DNA of 64,000 bases from Manis javanica. Lineage: Eukaryota; Chordata; Mammalia; Pholidota; Manidae. The stretch is from the NCBI RefSeq assembly GCF_040802235.1, contig NC_133156.1, forward strand, positions 139,483,173 through 139,547,172, given 5' to 3'. Within the stretch, counting starts at the first letter, position 1. Every line of letters starts with the position of its first letter. Shown here in pieces: positions 12,507-25,334 of this stretch. The translations under genes and the position numbers were made by a program. Under the pieces are notes generated by a model. The model had not been told where the DNA came from, did no database searches, and worked only from the letters and a program-made list of their open reading frames with translations.

Positions 12507-15284
12507 TAGCCTGTCAAGGATGACTTTTCCAGCACTCTTATTTCCCCCTTCCCGCAATTATTCAGCAGACTTTTCCAGCTCTCTCTAGCAAATGGTAAAA
12601 GACCGAGGGTTTGAAGCCTCACCTATAGAAGGGGATTTTTGTGCACCGCAGGAGTATTATGTAATTTGTTGTTATTATTATGTAAACCTCAGGTCTGTGA
12701 GTAAAATGTAGTTTCGAATCGCTCAAGTGCTGGTTTTTTTTTTATTTGGAGGTGATGGTAATGGTGTTGGGGATGATGGGGAGATTTTGAATTGCAGTAT
12801 GTCCAAGTTGATTTCCCAGGTACTTCTAATTTTTTTAAACCAGGAATGGATTGGGGTGTCCAAATGTGTCCCGGTAAGCCGACCATTGGGCTATCTCTGG
12901 TTTGGGGGTTCTTTTTTTCCTCTTGGACACACTAAAGAAGGGGACTGCATTTTTTTTTTTCTGCCTTTTCGTCCTTGTTTTCTTTTTCATGTTTTCCCGT
13001 ATTTCTCACCATGTGGCGTCATTGCAAATCTAGCGCTGCAAAACTGTCCAGCAGCAGCGGAGCAGTGGTGCTCTGCACTTTGCCACTGGGGACCGTTTTT
13101 GCAGGGCATGCAGCGGGATGCAGTTGCATTTTAAAGCCAGGAAGAGGATGGGGGCAGGCAACGTCATGCCACCTGGTTGGGCAGGTGTGGGAACCGGCTA
13201 GAGCCTGTGATGAGCAATACTCCCGTGTTGTAGTTACCTTGTTTCTTTTCTTTTCCTTTAAGTCAAGAGATGCGTGTGTATATAGGAAATGTACCTATTT
13301 TGGTACATTTTTAGTTTTAAAATCCCAAACCGTTTTTCAGAGAGGGTTTGCTTAACTCTTCCATTTGCTGAGTATCTGCTTGAATTTGTCTCCCTCTGCC
13401 CAGAACTTTTGACTGATTGCCACTCTGTAGGCTCCCTAATACTTAGCCCACATTGTAAGCTACTTTCTACTTGAATTTTATTGGCTCTAAGTGTTCACAA
13501 TGTAATGTAACAGGGTCTCTAGAGACCTCTATTTGTAAGCCGAATTTCCTTGGATGAAATAATGCCGTTTCTGTTGACGCTTTGCCCTGCTGGTACCTCA
13601 CCAGCGTCCCCCATGTTTGCTTGTAGGAACCTTTCCTTTTGGTCCACCTTGTTCCCTTTTTGCATAATTAACTGGTGATTTCGAGTATTTCCTACAATCG
13701 GAAAGGCTCTTGACCTGAATATACTATATTGCACATTTTAGATGAAAGTGCCCTGTGTTCACCCAAACCTTCACTTTTAAGGCTTATCTTCTTGGACCTG
13801 TCGCAAAGGTTGTCAAAAAGCCCAGGCCACTCTCCTGATCACTACACAGGATTGCTTCACAGTTGCCTTGACTTAATACAAGGGTGATATAACTAAGAAT
13901 TTGATTTTAGTGTAAGAGAAGGGATGTCCCGTGCTTACAAAAGGGAGGCTAGACATAAAATGCAACTATACAGATGCTTTCCTAGTGGGTCTAATAATTC
14001 AAATGTATCCTTAAACACTACTAACCTAATTATCATAGCTGACATAAACAAAATACCTGAAGAGTTGTCTTTTTGCCCAGAGGCAAGTTTTATCAACAGT
14101 TGTTTGAGGTCCTTATCCCATAAGTACCAGTGTATTTTTGAGGTTATAGGCTGCCTGGTGGTAGAGATACTTTATTAAAGTTAGGGTGGAGAGATGGGGG
14201 AGGAAATTGATAGGTTTCCAAAACCTTGTTTTGCCTTCTGATATCAGGTGGTTATTATTTTTTAAAATAGTACAGAGTGAGGAGGACAGAGCTTACTTTT
14301 TCTTAGTTTTAAATTGGAGGAAAAGAATTACCGTATGAGCTAAAGAGTGACCTTGTCATATATATGGAATGAAGTGACTTCTGAAAATATGCAGCTTTTG
14401 CAAACTGAGTTATATATCAGATTCTAGTCAGATGGACACGAGGTAGGCCTCTGCCGTTGTTCTTTAGAGAGTGGCAGGCATATCACACCTTGCCAGAGTG
14501 AACAATGCTTCCTTTTCCAGTAATTTACTAATCCTAAAGTAGGGAGTACGAATGTCAAAGCAGCCTCTGGTTTGCAAGCTTCAAGATGATTAAGAAATGG
14601 AAATTTTTTTAATGCGAAATATTAACATTGCAGTCTCTGACTTGTCAAGAACAAATGATAGTAAAGTCACTGAAAATGTTTCTTAGGTGAGTTTTTTTTT
14701 AATGATTATAAACGTTTCAGTTTGTGGTTTCTATAGAAAACGTGGACAGAACTTTTAAAATGAAAATCCAGACATATGAAACATTCCACCGAAAGTTGAA
14801 TAAGTGGCACCTGTGAGGCTGTGAAAGAATTACAATTTCATTAATTATCTCAGAGTGTTAGTGTGGGTCTGGGAGGGGCTATGAAGAGGCCTATAACAAT
14901 CCATTCAGGGCCTCCTGATAGTTTCTGTGAACATGAACTATTCTATATGGATTGCCTTGGAATTTTATATATAGCTCAGTCAGGGAGGAAACCTGAATAT
15001 TATGGAATATTTATTCTAACAAGACTATCAAAACCTATTATCACTTTCACAATTTTGGTGGTGGCAGTTAATTTGGCATATGAGAGAAGGCTGAATTCTA
15101 TACTGGGGATGATAAAAAAGCTACATGGAATAGAATGACCTGCTTTTCAGTATTAACAAAAGCACCATAGAAAAGAATGAGAATAAATCCAGTATTGCAG
15201 AAATCAAAATGATGTTTGTAGAACCTTGTAAGTGTATAGAACACTTTATAATAATTACAGTACAGCTAGAATTATCATTTTATC

Positions 15285-15510
15285 TCTATTTTTACAGACC
15301 GAGAGTCAAAAGTATTAATTGCTTTCACACACTGAGCGCTTAGTAGGTACTTACATCTCAGCCCATGTTATATATGAGGAAAGAATGAGAAGCCTTGGTG
15401 TGTTAGGCTGCTTCTCCAAGATCATACAGGCACTGAAGGGCAGGGCCAGGGTTCAAGCCCATATCCTCCAAGTCCTTAACCGTTCTGCTCTCTGCCTCCT
15501 CCAGCCAAGC
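15285..15510 (-). repeat. MIR SINE, antisense
   Basis: On the + strand the order ATATGAGGAAAGAATGAGAAGCC, CTCCAAGATCATACAGGCACTGAAGGGCAGGGCCAGGGTTCAAGCCCA and CTTAACCGTTCTGCTCT matches the complement of MIR (TGAGGAAACTGAGGC, AAGGTCACACAGCTAGTAAG, AGCCAGGATTCGAACCC, CTTAACCACT). Confidence 0.8.
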
Positions 15511-18500
15511 TCACTCACTGAAATAAGCCCAGTTCTTAGAAATTTAGGAATAAATACTGGCTTTTCAGCCTAGGTTTAAATTTAATCTTAGCTGTCATAT
15601 TTTGAATTTTAAAGACTCAACAGATGTAGGACAATCCTAACAAGGACTCTCGGGAAAGGGAGATTGTGACCAAGAAGTTCACATAAGAAGAGCCAAATTA
15701 TCCAGATAATTAATGAAGTCAACACTGTATCTTACTTTGACAAGTTTGGCAAGCCTTTGGTTGAAAAGGAGGAACAAAGAAGTAACTTATACTTCAGAAA
15801 AAAATTATTTAGAAATCACTCAATCTTCATCATTCGAGCAGTACAGATTGCTAAGGAAGAAGAGGATGCATAAATTTTGAATGGTATATTTCTTCAGAAA
15901 TATCTGCAAATGTCCATTTGGTTTGCAGTGTCCTTTGAAGGACTCATTTCTGTTTAAAACAAAACTTGGTATAAAGTCCCTTAATTCCTTAAAAATCAAG
16001 TTTACCAAATTATGTAGAACAAGTCAGTGAACTTTTTTTTTTCATGGTATTTAACAAAACAAATAGTGAAGGACAACTCTTCTATGAAGACTTTGAAAAA
16101 GAAAAGAAAGTTGAAATTGTTCTTCCTTAAGAAGAAATGTGTACTGTCTTTGGTGTGAGATAATCTACCCTTTCACACTCAAATGATAACTTCAGGTGTT
16201 TCAGATTGCCTTATATGAGTCGCTGAGTTTAATGGGGTCCAATATGATAAATCAAAGACCCAAGTTTATCTGTGAGTGGAGAGTTTTGCAATATGGATCA
16301 TTAAAATTACTGTAGTAAGATGTGTAGTAGGAGTGTTGTTTCCCCAACCCCCTTTTTCTAATTTAGGAAAGCCCTTTCTAACTTAGAAATCTAGTTTAGA
16401 ATTTCTAGTTAATATAAGAGGGTCCCAAATGACTAATGTCACAAAAAGGGGAAAAAAGAGTAGCCAAGGAAAAAAAAGATTCCTGAATGTTCTTGCTGTC
16501 TACTAAAGAAACACACCCACCCCAGCACCCCTATCCCTATCCCTGGGGACCAGGAGGTACAGGACCAGACCGTAGAAGGTAAATGTCCTGTATGCCATGG
16601 CCCCTCCTAGGAAGGGGATTCTTCATCCAAGGTCAGTAAGTAATGGAAGAGACCTTCCCAGGCCGAATTTGCCTTAATAACAGAAGGGTCGATGGTATGG
16701 CCCACTTTCCAAAGTTCTTACAGACAGAAATGTAAATCTCAAGCTAAGTTTCTAAGTAACTGTAGAGGGGAAACTTTTTTCCCTCCAGTCTATTCTATGT
16801 GAATAGAAAAAATTTCAAAATAACATCATTTTTTTTCAAATTCTAAATATATGCTGTTTAAAATATGGTTAAGTATTACAAAATGGAGGAAAAAAGGTAA
16901 GAATAGCTCTAATTCCACTCCAAGGAGAAAAATCTCCTTTAACACTTTGGGTATCTCCTGCCAATTTTTTTTTCAACATAAGTTAGGATATATGTATATA
17001 TTTTTATATTCTTCACAGAACACCAAGGCATTTTCCCATATCATGTAAAAGTATTTAGGTACGATTTTAAATGGCACCATTATATTTGATAATATGAGCA
17101 TGCCCTTGTTCCCCATGCTATATATTCCCCTGTTGTTTAAATGCTGAGGTTTTGCATTTTTTTTTTGCAATATTGAGTTCCAGTGAGCATCTGTGTAATA
17201 AGTAGAGAATGTGTCTTCTCTGACTGGCATGATTTGGTGCCTACTGCAGTTTCTCATTCATACGTAGAGTAGAAGGGTCCTCTTTTCTGGCAGTCCATAT
17301 TTAGTCAAGTACACTGTGACCAACCGCCTTAGCCAAATTAATACTCACCTCTCCAACATTCTTCCCCATTTCTTCTTAAATGTACATCTTCATTTAGAGT
17401 ACTTTTCTTTCATTGCACTTAAGTAAGTAAATTATTTCTAGAGCCACAAAGGTATAATCCTGCATTGGTGTCTTTACTCATTTATTTATTGGGGTGGTTT
17501 GATGACCAGCCTAAATACTGCTTTGTCAGACTACTTTCCAAGCGTATCCTTCAGAGGATGATCAAATGCTTCATACATCAAGACAATATCTAAACCTCTA
17601 GTAACACATCAAATTATTTTTAAAAGCAGTTAAAGTGTGCTGAGTAATATCGTTTATGGTACTGTCTCACTTTTTAAGATGTGATGAGCCCAAGGTCAGT
17701 AATTTGGTTTCTGTGTCTCTTCACTCTTGCTTGTCTGATGTGGGGCAGTGGGGCAGGTTGTGTTGGGATGCAAGGATCAGAGATCATGGGTGGAAAATCA
17801 TTCTTTTGATATCCTATGTGAGTTGGAATAAGTAAACCTTTTTAAACTCACACCAGCATGACTTGGGTGATGTCTACGTTTAAAAAAACCAGTGTGGTAT
17901 TTTTTTTACATCTGTGACTTTGTTAGTCACTGTGCAAATGAAATAGAAATTCCATCTGCTTTCTGCAGTATTATCTAGCCACGAGCTACCTACATGAATG
18001 CATTTTTTTGATAACTGAAGCTTTTCCTTTAAAATGCAAATCATTTGTTTGCCTTTTTTTTTTTTACTGTGAGAATTGTTGCTAGAAATCTGTATTGCAC
18101 ATTTTCCTACCTTATTAGTATGCAAAATATAATGTAGCATTTTTTGGTGGCTTCTGAATCTCTGTTGTGCTGGACAGTTGGGGATATCCCCTGACAGGTG
18201 ATATTCAGAATATTTAACAAAGAGTTTGGCACTGTTGAATAAAATAAAAATAATAAGCTAATCATTAATAAAGGTAGCCAATAAATGTTGAATATTTACT
18301 TTTTAATTTTCTGCTTTGAATGTACTCTGGACCCCAGAAACTAAAATTCATTAGAATTCCATGAAAAAATGAAGAATAAATCGTTTTGGAGGCCTCCTTT
18401 GGGAAAAGACATACATACTCTGTGGCACTTGCTTACCCATCCTGCACTGATTTTCAGTCATATAAAGATTCTAGGGTCAGTGTCAAGTAAGATAAGTGAC

Positions 18501-20289
18501 CTTTGAACAGGGGAAGTGTTGCCATATTGTACATGGCCCCTGCCCTCACATTGTTTAGATCCTGGTACAAAAAAACATACATGAAACATTTTCACAATCA
18601 GAGCAGCACAGAGCAAAATGTCTAATTGCACAGTGCAGTTTATGATAGCACATGGCAAGGTGCTCAGTAATTTTAGGAGGGCAGCCAGTCTCTGGTCATG
18701 GCAGCGAAACAGCAAGCTGCTTCAAAGTAGTTCTTCTCATCTGGATGTTGTATCCCCTGCCCCCTCCTCTGAATGCTCTTGTCACCAAAGCAGATAGCAC
18801 CCATCTACAGAGATGAAAATAGTCACAAGATAGGTACATTAGCAGACTTCATGTTAAGCCGAACAGTCCCAGGTTTTGTTTTCACTTGTTTTTGCTGCTT
18901 CCATAGTTTGGAGATCATTCAGCTGCTATTCCAACCACCATATACCTACCCTTCATGATGCTGAGAACAAATAGGCTTACAATGGCAGCGGTGACAGTAA
19001 CTCACTCAACTAGAAGCCTTATGCATCACAGTTCCCTGGGTCGCCTATATATATGCTTGCTTCATCATACAAAAATGTTTTGAAGTTCATTCTGGGAAGG
19101 AGAATAACTTGGTTGTCAGGACAAAGTAGGTATTTATTCACCTAAAAAGTTATTAGAAAAACAGCCTATACATGTGGTTCAAGAACTGCATGGGGTCCCT
19201 AGTGATGGACACTCTTGGTTTTTAGTTGGGGGAGTCCATTTAGGTTTGGGTTAGCTCACAGGTCCTAGCTGGTCTTCACTTAACTTTTCTGTATCCCTGC
19301 TCAGTTTTTTAAAAATAGGACATTAAGTCTTGGGAAGTACTTGAGTCGTTGACTGTCATTTTCTACTTAACAGTTCGGCTTAGGTGTGACTGTCTTATAT
19401 TTTCAAAGCTGCTTTTAAGATGCTTCCTAATGATAGGAAGTTTGTATGCTCTTGAATGCTTCTCTGTAAACAACTCAGAGAGCTCTGTTGTGCACTGGGT
19501 CATGCATTTTAATAGAGGGGAATAGTAGTGTGGAGAATCTAAAATAGCAGATTACAAAAAAAAAAGAAATTTGACATCTTGAGTGCTTTAAATGGTTTGG
19601 CAGGAAGTTCACGGTGGCTGGGACACTAAGGCCTCCCACAGTGTGTGGCCTGAACTTGACATTTTATAAAGACAAACTTTGCAGAGCAGAGTAACAAATA
19701 ATCATGCTTAATAAGAATGAGGTAACTTTCACCTTTTCATGATGCTCCCTGAAACCAAGGAAGAAGCAACCAGGAAGACATCTTGCATCCAGCCTGATCC
19801 AAAATGCGGGCGTCAAAGTGTCTCTCCTCGGCTCCAGGCCTCACAGCGAACTGTGGTTCCCTCGTGCTCTCTCAGACACGTTGCTTTTGCTTTAGGAAGG
19901 GTTATGGTTCTTAACTTTTCAGATACAGTGCTGCATCCCCTGGAGCGGGTGTGCAGCCAGGACTTGCTTCCCTCCGACGCCCACACAGAGGCACACCTCT
20001 CGGTATGACTTAACCACCTGGGCCTCACACCTGTTGGGCTGCTTACCAGACTCGGGCAGATTCCCTGGCATTGTCGGTAGTCAGTCCATCACCTGTCTGC
20101 CAGACTCCCCTACATGAGTCAGTGGTTCAGCGCTGAAGAGAAAGGCAGCTTCCAGAGACAATAAAGGCCAAGGGGCAGTGCACATCGGCTGAGCTGCAGA
20201 ACCACCTTTGTTTTTCTAAAATTCTTTTTTACTAGAGTTTCTTTTAGGCTTAACGTGCTTCTTTCAGAGCGGAGCTGGCAAGCTGGCTT

Positions 20290-20530
20290 TTCGTTCCTTT
20301 TTAAACATCGAGGTATAATTTACATACAGTGAAATGTACAAATGTTATGCATACAGGTCTGTGAGTTTTGACAAATGACAAACGCAAGCCAGTGTATAAT
20401 CCACACCCCAATCAAGCTGTGGAACATTTCCATCAGCCCAGAAGGTTTCCTGGTAACCCCTTCCCCAGAGGTAGTCACTATTCTGATTGCTGTGGTAAGC
20501 CTATTTAATTGCTCATGCAAAATGATAAGT
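20290..20530 (-). mobile_element. L1 3' UTR fragment, antisense
   Basis: ATCGAGGTATAATTTACATACAG, then TCTGTGAGTTTTGACAAATG, then CAATCAAGCTGTGGAACATTTCC and TAACCCCTTCCCCAGAGG follow the antisense 3' UTR of old mammalian L1 (L1M) elements. The same motif set starts the L1 copy at 3960-5925. Only about 240 bp is kept. Confidence 0.75.
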
Positions 20531-20779
20531 GCATTTGGCCCCAGATAACTGAGTTTGAGGTCATTGATTGTTGTTATAGTGTGTAGTCCTGTTCTTCCTG
20601 CTGCAAATTCTGGCTCAGGGTTGTGGATTTTAGTGGATTTTAGGGAGATGGAGAGTTTTTTCTTTTTGTGTAAAAATAACTTTTCCCCTTAATGTGTACT
20701 ATTTGGGTGTTTTTAATTCTAATGATTAGACCTCCTTCAGTTATATGAACTGCTGACCAGTACTTAAAAATTAACATGT

Positions 20780-21225
20780 GCTTAAAAACTAACGTCATAA
20801 CACAAAACACGGTATATACATACAATGGACTGTTATTATTCAGCCTTAAAAAGGTATGAAATGATGATGTATGCTACAACACAGATGGACCTTGAAGATT
20901 CTAAGCTAAATGAAATAAGCCAGACACCAAAGGACAAGTATAGCATGATTCCACTTACATGAGGTCAAATTAGAGTAGTCAGATTCATAGAGACAGAAAG
21001 TGAATAGAGGTTGCCAGTGTGGTGTAGCGGGAGGGAGGAATGGGAGTTCGTATGTAATGGTTGCAGAGCTTCAGTTTGGTTGACAGTGTTCTGGAGATGG
21101 ATGGCGGGGATGGCTGCAAAATAACAGGAATGGACTTAGTGCCACTGAACTGTACACTTAAAAATGATAAAAATGATAAATTTTATGTTATGTATATTTT
21201 ATTAAAATAAAAAATTTTAACTAAC
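20780..21225 (+). mobile_element. L1 3' end, sense
   Basis: The stretch shows the sense 3' UTR landmarks of L1MA/MB-type elements: TATTATTCAGCCTTAAAAAGG, ACACAGATGGACCTTGAAGA, AAATGAAATAAGCCAGACACC, GGAGATGGATGGCGGGGATGG and GTGCCACTGAACTGTACACTT. It ends TTATGTATATTTTATTAAAATAAAAAATTTTAA. It is 5' truncated and carries an AATAAAA-type signal in the same orientation as ANKH. Confidence 0.85.
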
Positions 21226-21289
21226 ATCTTAAGTGTCTAGGAAAACCTGTGGCTTTTGTAGAGGATCCTTTTGAAAAACAACGTTTATT

Positions 21290-21690
21290 TTATTGTTATA
21301 GATACTCATTTTCATTGTAGAAAAGGAAGAAAGTATCCAGAAGGAAGTAAGAATCATACGTAAACCCACCACCTAGAGATAAGGGCTGTATCTTATTTTA
21401 GGGCATGCTCTTCTCATCTCTTTTCTATGCACATATTTTAAAACAAAATTGTAACGTCTTTCCATTTTATGTCATAGGCAGTGTCCCTTGATTTTAAGTA
21501 TTATCTAAAATGTGATGACTAATGGCTTCCTAGCATTCTCTCACATAGATATACCATAATTTATTTACTCCTGTGGTTAGATGTTCAAGTTGTTGCTGTT
21601 TCATTCTATTATAAGTAATGCTCAAAGCATTTTTGTACAGAAATCTTTATGCAAATCTGATTACTTCCCTGGATTAAGAGTAGAAATACT
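21290..21690. repeat. Degraded LINE-type fragment
   Basis: The segment contains ATAGATATACCATAATTTATTTACTCC, GATGTTCAAGTTGTTGCTG and TTGTACAGAAATCTTTATGC in the order seen in common old LINE 3'-region repeats. It is strongly diverged, so family and boundaries are uncertain. Confidence 0.4.
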
Positions 21691-22609
21691 TCCGCACATG
21701 TGCACCTCTTCCAGCCTTGTGTTGTGTGGCACCACACATCTGTAGGAAGTTGGATGAGTCTGTGTCTCTGCCCCAAAGTGGGCATTGCCTCCCATGATGC
21801 AATTTTTTTTCCCCAGTGACATCTGCCACCAAGAGTCTGCATTCTAGTTCTTGCAAAGCCACAAGGTGCTGAATTCCTCACAAGTTTATTTTTTATGAAA
21901 AAGCACTTTTTTAATGCTGAGAGGTCAATTCAGTTTTTTATCATGTAATACTTTTTAAATGTTTGAGGACTTTTATTCTTTTCAATAAGTATATTTTGGA
22001 TATACACCAAGTGCAGTTAGGCATAAGAACAGAGAGGAAAAGGATGGTGTTGGTTTTACTTGCATATGTCTAGTTTCTGCAGGTTTCATGGCAGTGGAAA
22101 GTGCTTTCTTAGGTGAGTTCAGTGATGCTCAAGAAGTTTGCGTCCCAAAACTTCCCAGTGAACATGTGGGGGAAGAGGAGAAATTTACTGACCCTCTTAG
22201 GTGTGAGGCCCTGCCCTGGGCACAGAGCATGCTCCGGGGCTCACCTTCCCCACTTTAAAAATGAATGGTTTGAGTAGCTGTGCCATGACCGTCAGCCTGT
22301 CAGCAGAGCAGCCATGCTCTTCTGACTGATGGCTCACTTTCACTCTCATAGGAGAATATTTGGTGTTGACTGTGTGTTCTAGAGAAATGCACAGCTAGAG
22401 GTATTTAGGGAACCTGGAAGAGAAAATGTTCTCTCTTTCCTACCATGCTACCAGGACTACTGCTATTTAACCTGGTATTACTATTTTGAGTCCACCTTGG
22501 AGAGTGGAAAGAGGAAATGGTTGGCACTTGTGCAGAGGTGCACTGAATTCCTGCGGCCCCTCTCTACTCCACTACTACCTCTTCACGGTCGTTTCTAGTA
22601 GTGCTGCAG

Positions 22610-22870
22610 GCTTACTTCTTACTGCATGGTTGAGAGGAAGACACTCACTCTGGACAGTCAGGACTCCTGGATTTGACCTCCGTTCCTTCCTCCACTGGCT
22701 CTATGACCTTGAGCAAAGAAGTTGGCCTCTGTGGGCTTCAGCTTTCCCAACTGTCATATGGGAATAAAGCGTTTACATACCCTCTTCGGGAGGTGTAGAC
22801 CAGAGTGGGTACACATGCTTTGATTTGTGAAGTGCTGCGTGCATGTCAGATAGTGTTGCTAAGACTTTGC
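22610..22870 (+). repeat. MIR SINE, sense
   Basis: CAGGACTCCTGGATTTGACCTCCG, then CTCTATGACCTTGAGCAAAGAAG, then CTGTGGGCTTCAGCTTTCCCAACTGTCATATGGGAATAAA is a diverged MIR core and 3' region in consensus order. Confidence 0.75.
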
Positions 22871-23504
22871 ACCTCAGTTCCTGCTGTTATACACCCATTT
22901 AGTTTTACACTTTCTTGACTAGCTGACTTTCTTGCTTTGTATTGATTGATTCATTGGCTTAGAATAAGGGGATTTCTTAAATGAAAGCCAGCTGGGCTGA
23001 GTGCAAGCAGAAGCATGCATGCTAAAGGACAGATGCTGGAAACACTTGGAGTTTACAGCATGTGTGTCAGCAACACTGCTGCTGCTGTTCCTTTTTTTTT
23101 TTTTTTCCTTGCACTTTGGGGGAAAGATGTTTAAGGTTGGATTTTCTCAATAGTGTTTTTTTTTTTTTTGAGTTATCAGGATTTAGGTAATGTCCTTTTG
23201 AAACAATAGGTTAAATTTAATTTTGTTTTCATTTAGGCGGCTCTTTGACATAGGGTTGTGGGGGGGCTACATATACTACTGACCCCTTTTCCAGTCTAGA
23301 TATACAAATGGAACCACGCCTTTCTCAGTTTTGTTGACAATTCTGGCAGTAACACACCAGGGTCACTAAGTTAGCAAAGTATGGTAACTGCATAATGATC
23401 TGAAAGTTGTGAACTCATTTCCCCAGGTGCTTACTGTACTATTTTGGAGTGTTTTCGCCATTAAATAATAGGGAATGTGGAACATAGAGGGCAGGAGTGT
23501 CTTC

Positions 23505-24120
23505 ATGAATGTGTTCATTCAACAAATGCTTCTCAGACACCTGTTATGGCCCAGGTATGTTACTGGTCACTGCAGATGGGACAGATGGGAGAACTGATGC
23601 AGGCCTTGTGTGGGCAGCAGATTCCCTAGTAGTCAAGCAGACAGGCAGGCACTTCACCAAAGAATGTGTTCAGGACTGAGATAGAGGAAGAACAGGATAT
23701 CTACTCTGGCATCTCCTAAGAGGAACCTTTAGCCCATCCAAGGGTCAGGGAGGCTTCCTGTCCAAGCTGAACCTAAAGGGAATAGTGTGTCCCTGTCTGG
23801 AAAGCACGTGAGTTCCAGATGAGGAATGACAGATACTTAGCATGACTTGAACAGGGAACAAGAGCAGGAAGAGTGCAGGGGAGGCAGGGCAGCAGAACCC
23901 AGGCAGACAGGATAGGTGGTTTGGCCTTGATCCTGATGGCAGTGGGGAACTGGGAAGGGTTCTGAGGAGGGGTGTGGTATGCTTGGATTTGCATATTTGA
24001 AAGATAATTTTGGTTTGAGTGGGGCTAATGAATTAGAGGCAGGAGAGAGTAGGGGCAGGGAAACTAGTTCAGAGGCTCCCATGGTAACAGGCAGAGAAGT
24101 AGCCTAGATAAGGTGCATAG
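23505..24120 (-). repeat. L2-like LINE fragment, antisense
   Basis: The left edge TTCATTCAACAAATGCTTCTCAGACACCTGTTATGGCCCAGG is the complement of the L2 3' terminus. The following 550 bp (for example GGAGGCTTCCTGTCCAAGCTGAACC and ATCCTGATGGCAGTGGGGAACTGGGAAGGGTTCTGAGGAGGGG) continues the antisense pattern usually found beyond that terminus. The right boundary is soft. Confidence 0.55.
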
Positions 24121-25183
24121 AGCAGGAGAGCTGAAACAGGAAAATCATCTAGGGACCAGTGGACATGGCCACCGATCAGATGGGCGTAACGAGGATGCCA
24201 CCAAACCTTAAAAGAGCTGGTTTGTAGTGAAGAGGATGAGTCCTACTTCAGTCATGTTTATTCATTAAGAGATTTAACGAAATGTTTTAAACTGCTTGCC
24301 TGAGAGAGAATACAAATTATGCTTAACAGTGGGAGCTGCAGTAAATACACAGTCATCTGGATAGCCTGCCCCCGCCTCCCTGGGTCTCCCTCGCCCCCTC
24401 TGTCCCTCCCCTTCCCTACCTGGGGCAACTTCATTGCGTTCTTTGTACAGGGGAACTTTTTGCATTTGTACCTAAATGCTAATGCTATGAATATTCATTT
24501 TTTCCTTCAAAATGCGAAAATGCTTTATTATAATATAGTCAGTTCTCAGCCGTTTTGCCTTAATGAAATAGTGATACAGAAAATTCAAAATGACTCATGA
24601 ATATTTGCCATTGGACCACACTAGCACTTGGGAAGGAGCAAATTGATCTGCATCATTGTGTTCTGCTAAGGATAAAATTACCCTTGTACCAGGTGCCTGG
24701 TGACAGCAGAGAGATGCCGTCTGGAGCTAAATGCAATGAGGTTGCCCGGTTGGCTCTTTCTGTACATAAAATGTTGACTGTGTAGACGGTAGGATGAGCA
24801 CAGACTTAGAGGAGTTCCTTTCATGGCTTAATGTTTGCCTACTTGATTTTTAGCCATGTCTAGAATATGGTTGTAACTCATAAAATTCATTTAGGATACA
24901 TTTTGCTGTAGAAACAATATAAATTGTGGTTAGAATTCAAGGTTGAAGTTCTCTAACCCCTAATGTTATTAAAATGTCATTTGTCTGCAAAGAGGAGTAG
25001 TAAAAAACTATGCTGTTAGAATAGTAGGGATTGGGAAAAGCAGTAACAGTGAAAAATACTAATTTGTCTTAATTAACTTTAAGAACAGTTGGTTTAATAA
25101 TAATGTAGGGAAGGTGATGGCAGTTGGGAGAGGAAGAGGTTGGTACCACAGACCTTAGAGATTGGATTCGTGTAAAATCACAG

Positions 25184-25334
25184 AGTGGGAATACAGTCAA
25201 TAATACTGTTTTAACTTTGTATGGTGACAGCTTGTGATCAGTTTACAATGTATGCAAATGTCAAATGCATATCACTATGCTGTATACATGAAACTAATAG
25301 AATATTGTATGGCAGTTATACTTCAGTAAATAAA
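25184..25334 (+). mobile_element. 5'-truncated L1 3' end, sense
   Basis: GGGAATACAGTCAATAATACTG, TATGGTGACAGC, GCTGTATACATGAAACTAATAG and ATATTGTATGGCAGTTATACTTCAGTAAATAAATAAAAT is the 3' tip of an L1 family. The copy is flanked by an 11-bp near-identical direct repeat, TAAAATCACAG (25173-25183) and TAAAATCAAAG (25335-25345). The right copy overlaps the A-rich tail. Confidence 0.7.
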